Assembly: GCA_001805895.1 (NCBI GenBank)
Contig: MHHD01000015.1
Span: 1-13,226, forward strand
DNA from: Omnitrophica WOR_2 bacterium RIFCSPLOWO2_12_FULL_51_8
GTDB taxonomy: Bacteria > Omnitrophota > Gorgyraeia > Gygaellales > Profunditerraquicolaceae
Length of the DNA stretch: 13,226 bases
Direction of reading: 5' to 3'
This document shows, piece after piece, positions 5,887-12,044 of the stretch. The notes under the pieces are model-generated. The model was not told where the DNA came from. It saw only the letters and a list, made by a program, of their open reading frames with translations, and searched no databases. How positions within the stretch are numbered: position 1 is the first letter of the stretch; each line of letters starts with the position of its first letter. The position numbers and the translations under genes were made by a program.

Positions 5887-6378
5887 ATGCAATGGAAAAT
5901 AACTTCTGCCTTAGCAGTTGCCGCCTGCGGTTTATTTTTTGGCACAGGCGCGGTTTTTAGCCAGGAAAACGTTGTTTTACCCAGCGTCAATTCCGCGGAT
6001 GCCGGCACAACCACGGATACCGCCGCTCCCGCCATGGCCCTGCCGGTTGATCCGGAACCCCAATGGCAGTATGTGGAAATCATTTCCGTTGACCCGCAAA
6101 AAAAAGAAATCCTGGTCAAATATATAGATTACGAAACTGACGACGTGAAGGAAATGACCCTTTCTGTCGACGATAAAACTATATATGAGAATGTCATTTC
6201 TCTGAGCGAAATCAAGCCCCTGGATACGGCAGGGGTGGATTATATAGTTACGCCCGAAGGGAAGTGTCTGGCAAGGAATATCAGTATTGAAAAGGCCCAG
6301 GAAGCGCCCGCGCAAATGCCAATGCCCCAGACCCCGGCGCCTGCGGAAACCACTCCCAGCACTCCCGCTAATCCTTAA
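5887..6378 (+). CDS. Small secreted protein, function unknown
   Basis: A 163-residue protein with a signal peptide: MQWK, then a hydrophobic stretch to about residue 24, with likely cleavage near FSQ. A Thr/Ala/Asp-rich linker (about 30-57) follows. A compact middle region, about residues 58-135, contains WQYVEIISVDPQKKEILVKY-like beta-strand text and YENVISLSEIKPLD. The tail from about residue 136 is rich in Pro, Ala and Thr. I do not recognise the family. The central part resembles small beta-barrel folds of periplasmic proteins, but that is impression only. GGAGGTG at 5876-5882, four bases before the ATG, is an excellent ribosome site. The gene stands alone between a promoter and a strong terminator, so it is probably monocistronic. 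Confidence 0.75.
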   Translation: MQWKITSALAVAACGLFFGTGAVFSQENVVLPSVNSADAGTTTDTAAPAMALPVDPEPQWQYVEIISVDPQKKEILVKYIDYETDDVKEMTLSVDDKTIYENVISLSEIKPLDTAGVDYIVTPEGKCLARNISIEKAQEAPAQMPMPQTPAPAETTPSTPANP

Positions 6379-6422
6379 AGGGAAGCTTTAGTCTAGAGGA
6401 AGAGTTAATTTCCGAATAAGTC

Positions 6423-6453
6423 AAAAGGCAGGGGGATTGCCCCTGCCTTTTTT
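6423..6453 (+). terminator. Strong intrinsic terminator
   Basis: AAAAGGCAGGGG (6423-6434) pairs fully with CCCCTGCCTTTT (6440-6451) over a 5-base loop, with a T-run to 6453. It ends the secreted-protein transcript 45 bases after its stop codon. Confidence 0.95.
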
Positions 6454-6458
6454 GTCAG

Positions 6459-6513
6459 GAGCCTCGGGCTCTTGTCCTGAGCGAAGCCGAAGGATTAGCC
6501 CGGGTGGCTCCAT
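6459..6513. repeat. Inverted repeat carrying a TGAGCGAAGCCGAA word at the HAD gene start
   Basis: GGAGCC...CGGGCT on the left and AGCCCGGG...GGCTCC on the right form an imperfect dyad that encloses TGAGCGAAGCCGAA (6478-6491). The right arm includes the presumed GTG start of the HAD gene at 6504, and the AAGGA following the word is that gene's only visible ribosome site. A 12-of-14 match to the word, TGAGCGGAGTCGAA, lies before feoB at 8176-8189. Confidence 0.65.
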
Positions 6514-7157
6514 TATTGATGCAGGATATCAAGCTTATTATTTTCGACTTAGACGGCACTCTGGTTGATGCCTACGCGGCGATTATCAGCAGCTTTAATT
6601 ATACTCTGCAAAAACTGGGTTATGCCGCGCAAAGCGCAGCGGTTATCCGCCGCGCCGTGGGATGGGGCGACACGAACCTCTTGCGGCCGTTCATCAGCAA
6701 AAAAGATCTGCCGAAGGCCATGTCCCTTTACCGCAGGCACCACCGCTACTCCCTGGTAAAACAATCCCGCCTTTTTCCTAAGGTAAAAGGCCTGTTGGCC
6801 TACCTGAAATCCAAGGGCTACAGGATGGCTGTGGCCAGCAACCGGCCGACGCAATTCTCCCGGATCCTGCTGGATTGCCTGGGGCTGGATAAATATTTCA
6901 GTTATCTGTTATGCGCGGATAAGCTTAAGCGCGGCAAGCCCCATCCGGAAATTTTAAAAAGAATTATTGATAAATTCGCGCTCGCCGCTGGCCAGGCCAT
7001 CTATGTGGGCGATATGGTAATAGACGCCCAGGCGGGCAGGCGCGCCGGAATCAGGACCATCGTCGTTACCACCGGTTCTAGCGCCAGGAAAGAGATCAAG
7101 AAAGAGAAGCCCGGACGGATAATCAAAAGCATCGGAGAACTACGCAAAATCTTGTGA
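6504..7157 (+). CDS. HAD-superfamily phosphatase (phosphoglycolate phosphatase-like)
   Basis: A 217-residue cytosolic HAD hydrolase of the Gph/PgmB type. Motif I is FDLDGTLVD at residues 14-22, with nucleophile and acid/base aspartates D15 and D17. A helical cap follows. Motif II is the serine in VASNRPTQ (~113), motif III the lysine in KRGKPHPEIL (~138-147), and motif IV GDMVIDAQAGRRAG (~171-184). Such enzymes remove phosphate from small metabolites; the specific substrate cannot be read. The GTG at 6504 has AAGGA nine bases upstream. The in-frame ATG at 6519 has no ribosome site but would still leave motif I intact, so the start is uncertain by five residues. The CsgG-like gene starts 24 bases after the stop. 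Confidence 0.85.
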   Translation: MAPLLMQDIKLIIFDLDGTLVDAYAAIISSFNYTLQKLGYAAQSAAVIRRAVGWGDTNLLRPFISKKDLPKAMSLYRRHHRYSLVKQSRLFPKVKGLLAYLKSKGYRMAVASNRPTQFSRILLDCLGLDKYFSYLLCADKLKRGKPHPEILKRIIDKFALAAGQAIYVGDMVIDAQAGRRAGIRTIVVTTGSSARKEIKKEKPGRIIKSIGELRKIL

Positions 7158-7181
7158 GCCGCGGTAGAATATACTGACACC

Positions 7182-7889
7182 ATGAAAAAAATATTTCTGC
7201 TTTTAGGCGGCATACTTTTGTCGATAAATCTGGCTGGCTGCCTGACTGTGCCTTCCTGGATGAAATTTCCCCGGCCGCAGGACAGTGGCGCGCCGGCGGA
7301 GATCCTGCCGTCGTATTCCGGGCCAAAGGTAAGGATCATCCTGCCGGATTTCGCCGTTACTTCGGCCAAAGTCGGCAGCGCTGTAGGCACAGGGCTGCGC
7401 CAGATGTTAGCCGCGGCGCTTTTAAACTGTAAGCGCTTTTACATAATTGAGCCCCAGCTCGAGAAATCAGAAAAGCAGGGGGTAAAAGTCCCGGCCCGCC
7501 AGGAAGCCGGGTTGATCATCAACGTTACGGTTACGGACTTTCAGCCGCAGGCCTCCGGCGGAAGCGCGGGGATGGGCGGCGGAGGAGGGATGAGGAGCGG
7601 CGCCTTGGGCGGATTATCAGGCCGGCCCTCCAATAAGGCGCATATAGGCTTGGAGGTGCGCATCGCTGATGCGTTAACCACGGAAAGGATATTGTCCGCG
7701 CATAAAGTGCAGGCGCAGGCAGCGGATATCTCCGGCAATATTATGGCTGATCCTCTAGGGGATTGGCCGCTGCCCGGAAGTTTATCCGCATACGGGCGTA
7801 CGCCGATGGAAAAGGCCATCCGGCTCTGCCTTTCGGAAACGGTGCGCTATCTGGCGCAGAATATACCGGAAGATTATTACAAGTATTGA
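7182..7889 (+). CDS. CsgG/HfaB-like outer-membrane lipoprotein
   Basis: A 235-residue protein with a lipoprotein signal: KK, a hydrophobic run and the lipobox LAGC with acylated C20. The mature part contains VRIILPDFAVTSAKVGSAVG (residues 50-69), GLRQMLAAALLNCKRFYIIE (71-90) and a glycine-rich loop (~125-145), then VRIADALTTERILSAHKVQA. This is the pattern of CsgG/HfaB proteins, where family members form outer-membrane secretion pores or assembly factors. Asp at the position after D-A rather than a full CsgG length (~260-280) makes it a slightly short homologue. The ATG at 7182 gives the intact signal sequence; no strong ribosome site is seen, and TAGAAT at 7165-7170 could serve as a -10 of a nearly leaderless message. 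No curli-like subunit gene is present nearby. Confidence 0.75.
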   Translation: MKKIFLLLGGILLSINLAGCLTVPSWMKFPRPQDSGAPAEILPSYSGPKVRIILPDFAVTSAKVGSAVGTGLRQMLAAALLNCKRFYIIEPQLEKSEKQGVKVPARQEAGLIINVTVTDFQPQASGGSAGMGGGGGMRSGALGGLSGRPSNKAHIGLEVRIADALTTERILSAHKVQAQAADISGNIMADPLGDWPLPGSLSAYGRTPMEKAIRLCLSETVRYLAQNIPEDYYKY

Positions 7890-7909
7890 TGGACTAATGG
7901 GGGAGAACA

Positions 7910-7990
7910 ATGGGGAAACGTAAACGCAGAGGTAAGCTTAACTGGCGCTCAAAAAGAGCTAACAAAGGCAGAAAGCCCTGCTTAGGGTAA
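7910..7990 (+). CDS. 26-residue highly basic protein, possibly bTHX-like
   Basis: An ATG preceded by GGGGGAG (7899-7905, 4 bases away) opens 26 codons ending in TAA. The product begins MGKRKRRGKLNW and continues RSKRANKGRKPCLG; twelve of 26 residues are Arg or Lys. Length, the MGK start and the RRGK block recall the small ribosomal protein bTHX, about 26 residues with M-G-K-G-D..R-R-G-K, but the match is partial and the YGK..R centre is absent. It would act, if ribosomal, at the 30S subunit by contacting rRNA. It lies 20 bases after the CsgG-like stop. It could be a chance frame, but basic composition plus ribosome site argue against that. Confidence 0.5.
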   Translation: MGKRKRRGKLNWRSKRANKGRKPCLG

Positions 7991-8014
7991 GGCCAGGCAG
8001 TTATTCCTATTTTT

Positions 8015-8051
8015 AGTTCTTTCCCAAGTCTGTAGCGAAAGGGAAAGAACT
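8015..8051. terminator. Perfect 11-bp hairpin behind the small basic gene
   Basis: AGTTCTTTCCC (8015-8025) pairs perfectly with GGGAAAGAACT (8041-8051) across a 15-base loop. No T-run follows, so it may stabilise the 3' end or terminate only weakly. The type is the best available guess. Confidence 0.4.
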
Positions 8052-8052
8052 T

Positions 8053-8084
8053 GATTACACAGATAAAAGAAAGATTACGCAGAT
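8053..8084. repeat. Direct repeat GATTACACAGAT / GATTACGCAGAT
   Basis: GATTACACAGAT (8053-8064) and GATTACGCAGAT (8073-8084) differ at one base and sit 20 bases apart. They belong to the same word family as the cluster at 245-350. Confidence 0.75.
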
Positions 8085-8144
8085 TTACCGACGATATTTT
8101 AATTGCTACAAAGTCGGGAAAGCTTCTTTTTTTTGTCCCGTAAT

Positions 8145-8163
8145 GATAATGAAAATCAAAGTC
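8145..8163 (+). promoter_or_regulatory. Fur-box-like operator upstream of feoB
   Basis: GATAATGAAAATCAAAGTC matches the 19-base Fur consensus GATAATGATAATCATTATC at 15 positions, counted by eye. It ends 28 bases before the first feo gene. GATAAT at 8145-8150 could also be the -10 element, in which case a bound repressor would block RNA polymerase. The downstream regulator is DtxR-type, so which protein binds here is open. Confidence 0.5.
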
Positions 8164-8191
8164 AAAGGGCAATGGTGAGCGGAGTCGAACC

Positions 8192-8692
8192 ATGAAAATT
8201 GCCATTGTGGGCAGCCCAAACGTGGGAAAGTCGGTGATGTTTAACCGCCTCACCGGCAGTTACGTTACGGTATCTAATTACCCGGGGACCACCGTGGAGG
8301 TATCCCGCGGAAGGGCCAAGATAGGCGGATGGGAGTTTGAGGTTTTTGATACGCCGGGGATGTATTCACTTCTGCCCATCACGGAAGAAGAAAGGGTGGC
8401 CAGGAGTCTGCTGTTTCAGGAAAAACCGGATGTCGTCATCCATATTATTGACGCCAAGAACATAGAGAGGATGCTGCCGCTTACCCTGCAGTTGATTGAG
8501 GCAAAACTACCGGTGATATTAGTCCTGAACATTATAGATGAAGCGGAAAAGATAGGGATGCGCATCAGCCTTGAATATTTAAGCCGTGAGCTAAAAGTTC
8601 CGGTAGCGGCTACGGTTTCTACCACCGGCAGAGGCATTGATATTTTAAGGGGGAGGATTGAAGAATATGTCCGCGCAGGGATTCGCCAATAG
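8192..8692 (+). CDS. feoB: FeoB GTPase domain as a separate protein
   Basis: A 166-residue protein equal to the cytosolic G domain of FeoB, the GTP-dependent ferrous iron transporter. G1 is GSPNVGKS (residues 7-14), the switch I block NYPGTTVE is at 29-36, G3 is DTPG (53-56), G4 is NIID (113-116) and a G5-like STTGRG is at 143-148. In most bacteria this domain continues through a helical linker into the membrane part; here a stop codon ends it. The membrane part starts within the last 26 bases in another frame with its own ribosome site. GGAG at 8181-8184, seven bases before the ATG, sets the start. That site is supplied by the TGAGCGGAGTCGAA word. The two products presumably assemble into a working transporter. 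Confidence 0.85.
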   Translation: MKIAIVGSPNVGKSVMFNRLTGSYVTVSNYPGTTVEVSRGRAKIGGWEFEVFDTPGMYSLLPITEEERVARSLLFQEKPDVVIHIIDAKNIERMLPLTLQLIEAKLPVILVLNIIDEAEKIGMRISLEYLSRELKVPVAATVSTTGRGIDILRGRIEEYVRAGIRQ

Positions 8693-10124
8693 CGAGCAAG
8701 GGGATATCCTGGAAGTTTCCCTGGAAAAGATAGAAGGATTATTAAAAGGAGATTACGGCGTCTCCAAGCGCACCATCGGGTTGTTATTGCTGCAAGGGGA
8801 CGATGAGATTACTGCGCTGGCGGAATCCCGCGAGCCGGATAATATGAGCGAAATCAAGGAGATTATAAATTACACCGGGAAGCATTATGTCCAGCCCCTT
8901 TCCTATATTATAACCCTGCGCAGGCAGGAAGAGGCCAGCCGTATTACCGGCATAGCTGTAGAGCATCTGCCCAAGGCAAATCTGGCCTTCAGGGAAAAAC
9001 TTAGCCGGGTGATGATTAATCCGCTAACCGGCGTGCCGATTCTGCTCTTTGTCCTTTACTACGGAATTTATAAATTCGTGGGTGAATTCGGCGCAGGGAC
9101 ACTGGTAGATTTTATTGAGACGGGCATCTTTGAGAAGAATATCAATCCCTGGGCAACGCAAATCATCAAACCTATTATCCCCTGGCAGGCCGTAAGAGAA
9201 TTATTTGTCGGGGAATACGGGATGATCACTTTAGGGGTCAGGTATGCGGTAGCGATTATATTGCCTGTTGTCACGACGTTCTTTGTGGCCTTTGCCATTA
9301 TTGAGGATGCCGGTTACCTGCCCCGCCTGGCGCTGCTCATAGACAGATTATTTAAAAAGATAGGCTTGACCGGCAGGGCGGTAATCCCTATGGTCCTCGG
9401 TTTGGGATGCGATACTATGGCTACGATGGTGACCAGGACTTTGCCCACCAAAAGAGAAAGAATCATCGCTACTATTTTACTGGCCTTAGCCGTTCCCTGC
9501 TCCGCGCAGTTAGGCGTAATCCTTTCTTTGCTGGAAGGAAACCCCAGGGGCTTAACCGTCTGGGCGTGCGCGGTAAGTTTGGTTTTCCTCCTGGTGGGAT
9601 TTCTTTCCGCGCAGATCCTGCCGGGGGATTCCCCTTCGTTTTATATGGAGATACCGCCGCTCAGGATGCCGAAATTATCCAACGTATTCATCAAGACCTA
9701 CACCCGCGTTAAATGGTATTTCACGGAAATATTCCCCATGTTTATTTTAGCCAGCGTCTTAATCTGGATAGGCCAATTGACCGGGTTATTTAATTTGCTG
9801 GTCAAGGCGCTACATTCCCCTATGCGCTGGATTGGCCTGCCGGACCAGACTGCGGTTGCCTTTTTATTCGGATTCTTTAGAAGGGATTATGGAGCGGCGG
9901 GCCTATATGATATGAAAAAGGCGGCATTATTAAACGGAAATCAGTTAGTCGTGGCCTGTATCGCCTTAACCCTGTTCCTTCCCTGCATCGCGCAATTTTT
10001 GATGAACGTAAAGGAAAGGGGATACAAGACCGGAGTGGCGATTTCCGTATTCGTACTCTTTTTTTCCTTCTCCGCGGGTTTCCTGGTCAATTTTATCTTA
10101 AACATCCTGGGAGTTAGCTTGTGA
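8667..10124 (+). CDS. feoB: FeoB membrane (transport) domain as a separate protein
   Basis: A 485-residue protein. Its first ~100 residues are soluble and helical, corresponding to the FeoB linker (GDI-like) region. The rest has about eight or more membrane segments with two gate regions. Recognisable FeoB blocks are GLGCDTMATMVTRTL and, after it, VPCSAQLGV with the gating cysteine, and FGFFRRDYGAAGLYD in the second half. It forms the Fe(II) path through the inner membrane. The ATG at 8667 has GGGGGAGGA at 8649-8657, nine bases upstream, inside the end of the GTPase gene, so overlap by 26 bases looks designed for coupled translation. A TTG at 8658 would abut the ribosome site and is unlikely. 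A sequencing frameshift remains possible. Confidence 0.85.
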   Translation: MSAQGFANSEQGDILEVSLEKIEGLLKGDYGVSKRTIGLLLLQGDDEITALAESREPDNMSEIKEIINYTGKHYVQPLSYIITLRRQEEASRITGIAVEHLPKANLAFREKLSRVMINPLTGVPILLFVLYYGIYKFVGEFGAGTLVDFIETGIFEKNINPWATQIIKPIIPWQAVRELFVGEYGMITLGVRYAVAIILPVVTTFFVAFAIIEDAGYLPRLALLIDRLFKKIGLTGRAVIPMVLGLGCDTMATMVTRTLPTKRERIIATILLALAVPCSAQLGVILSLLEGNPRGLTVWACAVSLVFLLVGFLSAQILPGDSPSFYMEIPPLRMPKLSNVFIKTYTRVKWYFTEIFPMFILASVLIWIGQLTGLFNLLVKALHSPMRWIGLPDQTAVAFLFGFFRRDYGAAGLYDMKKAALLNGNQLVVACIALTLFLPCIAQFLMNVKERGYKTGVAISVFVLFFSFSAGFLVNFILNILGVSL

Positions 10125-10312
10125 AGTGTACTTTATGCGGCTATAAATTCAGTGAGGGCGATGCGCAGGCGGCCTGCCAACGTTGCCCGCTGATGAAGGG
10201 CTGCAGGCTGATCAGGTGTCCCAATTGCGGATTTGAAATGCCGCCGGAGCCGCGCTGGGGGAGGTATTTTAAGAAAGAGAGGAAGGCCAATGAGAATAAG
10301 CGACAGGGCTGA
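10121..10312 (+). CDS. Small cysteine-rich Feo-associated protein
   Basis: A 63-residue protein with seven cysteines, at residues 3, 6, 19, 22, 28, 33 and 36. They form three CxxC pairs plus a single Cys: C-T-L-C, C-Q-R-C and C-P-N-C. This suggests one or two bound metal ions, zinc or iron, or a rubredoxin-like knuckle. The tail is basic. Similar short Cys-rich proteins occur beside feo genes in anaerobes, to my knowledge without an established function; a role in handling iron at the transporter is inference. The GTG start overlaps the TGA of the upstream gene (GTGA), with GGGAG at 10109-10113 seven bases ahead. Its end overlaps the next gene by 23 bases, so it is embedded in the operon. Confidence 0.75.
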   Translation: MKCTLCGYKFSEGDAQAACQRCPLMKGCRLIRCPNCGFEMPPEPRWGRYFKKERKANENKRQG

Positions 10313-10925
10313 AGAAATCATGGAAACCCTCTGGGTGCATACAGAGGAAGAAAAGGAAGAGCCGATAGGATTAGGAATCGCTAAAGGTGAGCCGGCGATA
10401 GAGGAGCTATGGAAATCCGGACACATCAAATTGATCCGGGACAAGATAGTCTTAACCGAGAAGGGAACAAGCGAAGGCCGGAAGGTAGTGAGACGCCACC
10501 GCCTGGCGGAGAGACTGTTTGCCGACATTTTAGACGTAAAGAAAAAACTGGTGCACCCTTTAAGCTGTGAATTTGAGCATCTGCTGCATGACGGGACAGA
10601 AGATAATATCTGTATCCTCCTCGGGCATCCCAAAACGTGCCCCCATGGCAGGGCAATCCCCGATGGCGAATGCTGCCGGAAGTTTAAGGAGAGCGTAGGA
10701 AAGGCAGTTTCCCCGCTGGATAGGCTGCAGGTAAATCAGAGAGGCAGGGTCGCTTACATCCAGACGAGGGATAATAAGGCGCTGCAGAAACTTATGGCCA
10801 TGGGAATCCTGCCCGGCATACCCATCACCCTGATTCAAAAATTTCCTTCCTTTGTTTTTCAGGCCGGCCAATCCCAGTTTGCGGTAGACGCAGATTTGGC
10901 ATCCTGCGTTTACATCAGGCTTTAA
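10290..10925 (+). CDS. DtxR-family metalloregulator with C-terminal FeoA-like domain
   Basis: A 211-residue cytosolic regulator. Residues 1-65 form a winged-helix-like region (RAEEIMETLW, then LTEKG at 55-59). Metal ligands of the DtxR dimerisation domain are all recognisable: H70 and E74 in HRLAE, H89, then C93, E96 and H97 in CEFEH. GHPKTCPHGRAIPDGECC follows. The last ~75 residues (from about 135) are a FeoA/SH3-like domain, with LMAMGILPG typical. It probably senses Fe(II) and represses feo or related genes. The usual recognition-helix text of DtxR is hard to see, and the DNA-binding half is shortened. The ATG at 10290 has GAGG seven bases upstream (10279-10282); the longer frame from 10233 adds only arginine-rich shadow sequence. 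Confidence 0.8.
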   Translation: MRISDRAEEIMETLWVHTEEEKEEPIGLGIAKGEPAIEELWKSGHIKLIRDKIVLTEKGTSEGRKVVRRHRLAERLFADILDVKKKLVHPLSCEFEHLLHDGTEDNICILLGHPKTCPHGRAIPDGECCRKFKESVGKAVSPLDRLQVNQRGRVAYIQTRDNKALQKLMAMGILPGIPITLIQKFPSFVFQAGQSQFAVDADLASCVYIRL

Positions 10926-10956
10926 CCATCACCCAACACGGGTACCTTTACGGCCC

Positions 10957-10985
10957 TTGACTAAGCCATCACAGGCCTTTATAAT
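10957..10985 (+). promoter_or_regulatory. Near-consensus sigma70 promoter for the PP-loop operon
   Basis: TTGACT (10957-10962), a 17-base spacer and TATAAT (10980-10985). Transcription should begin near 10992, giving a leader of about 48 bases before the ATG at 11040. It marks a new unit after the feo operon. Confidence 0.75.
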
Positions 10986-11037
10986 GGAACCCACCCGGGC
11001 TAAAACCCCAGGGTTCCTTAGGGGATAGTCCATTATA
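10980..11037 (+). promoter_or_regulatory. Overlapping inverted repeats around the promoter and leader
   Basis: TATAATGGA (10980-10988) is complementary to TCCATTATA (11029-11037), and GGAACCC (10986-10992) to GGGTTCC (11011-11017). The outer pair joins the -10 box to the bases just before the start codon. Only the part after ~10992 would be in RNA, so the dyads act mainly at DNA level, if at all. Confidence 0.5.
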
Positions 11038-11039
11038 TC

Positions 11040-12044
11040 ATGAAAGCCATTGCCTTGATTTCCGGAGGATTAGACAGTACCCTGGCAGTAAGATTAATCC
11101 AGGGATTAGGTGTGGATTTAGTCTGCCTGAATACTGTAAGCCCATTTTGTCTTTGTAACCGCCGTTCGGCAAATGGCTGTTTCTATGGCGCCGCCAGTGT
11201 GGCTAAGGAGCTCTGCCTTAAACTTATCTCTATCGACGTTGCCCAGGAGTTTCTGGAAATCGTAAAAAACCCGCAGCACGGATACGGTTCCAATATGAAC
11301 CCCTGCATCGACTGCCGCATACTTTTGTTCAAAAAGGCGAAAGAGGCGATGCAAAAGGAAGGGGCGTCTTTTCTTATCACCGGAGAAGTCTTGGGACAGA
11401 GGCCGATGTCGCAAAGGCTTAATACCATGCGCTTGATTGAGCGGGAGGCGGGGTTGGAAGGCCTGGTGCTGCGTCCGCTCTCGGCGAAGGCGCTCGGCGA
11501 GACCTTGCCGGAAAAAAACGGCTGGGTGGCAAGGGAAGCGCTTTTGGCGATCAGCGGCAGGGGCAGGCGCGGCCAGATGGCCCTGGCGGAAAAGCTGGGG
11601 GTTAATGATTACCCCTGCCCCAGCGGTGGCTGCCTGTTGACCGACCCCCAATTTTCGCGGCGCCTGAAAGACCTCATATGTTACGGCAGGTTGAATCTTG
11701 AAGACGTGTATTTGCTAAAGGTAGGCAGGCATTTCCGTTTGAATGAACAGGCGAAATTAGTGGTCGGCCGCAACGAACCGGAAGACGGGCAGCTGCTGAA
11801 TCTTGCCCGCGATGGCGACTACCTTTTTATGCCCGGGGAAAAAATGGCGGGCCCAACCTGCATAGGCCGGGGTGAATTCAGCCGGGATTTGCTCAGGCTT
11901 TCCTGCCGGGTAGCGCTCCGTTACTGCGACCTTAATGGGGATCCCGGCGCCGAGATAATTTACCGAAGGCTCCCGGCGAAAAGCGGGCTTACGGTGAATA
12001 TGCCGCCCCTTGGCCAAGGCGAGATAGAAAGGATGCGCATATGA
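11040..12044 (+). CDS. PP-loop ATPase, MnmA/ThiI-like (possible tRNA thiolation)
   Basis: A 334-residue cytosolic protein. The N-terminus has the PP-loop SGGLDST (residues 8-14), which binds ATP and adenylates a substrate. NPCIDC (87-92) followed by RILLFKKA resembles the NP-x-x-x-C-N motif with the first catalytic Cys of MnmA, and TGEVLGQRPMSQR lies near 114-126. A second Cys group is CPSGGC (~192-197). The C-terminal ~100 residues (VVGRNEPEDGQLL onward) look like a separate small domain, perhaps the DUF814/NFACT-R type. This suggests sulphur transfer to tRNA or another nucleoside, but the target is not readable. Five further Cys lie in residues 29-59. AGGGGA at 11020-11025 is 14 bases from the ATG, long for a ribosome site. 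The stop overlaps the next start (ATGA). Confidence 0.7.
   Translation: MKAIALISGGLDSTLAVRLIQGLGVDLVCLNTVSPFCLCNRRSANGCFYGAASVAKELCLKLISIDVAQEFLEIVKNPQHGYGSNMNPCIDCRILLFKKAKEAMQKEGASFLITGEVLGQRPMSQRLNTMRLIEREAGLEGLVLRPLSAKALGETLPEKNGWVAREALLAISGRGRRGQMALAEKLGVNDYPCPSGGCLLTDPQFSRRLKDLICYGRLNLEDVYLLKVGRHFRLNEQAKLVVGRNEPEDGQLLNLARDGDYLFMPGEKMAGPTCIGRGEFSRDLLRLSCRVALRYCDLNGDPGAEIIYRRLPAKSGLTVNMPPLGQGEIERMRI

Noticed and set aside
7894..8253. Minus-strand open frame of 119 codons across the feo upstream region
   Set aside because: It crosses hairpins, direct repeats and the Fur-like site, overlaps the FeoB start and has no recognisable protein motif.
8640..8700. FeoB as a pseudogene broken by a frameshift
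   Set aside because: The second gene has a strong, well-spaced ribosome site and ATG, and both halves keep all family motifs; a natural split is more likely, though reads should be checked.
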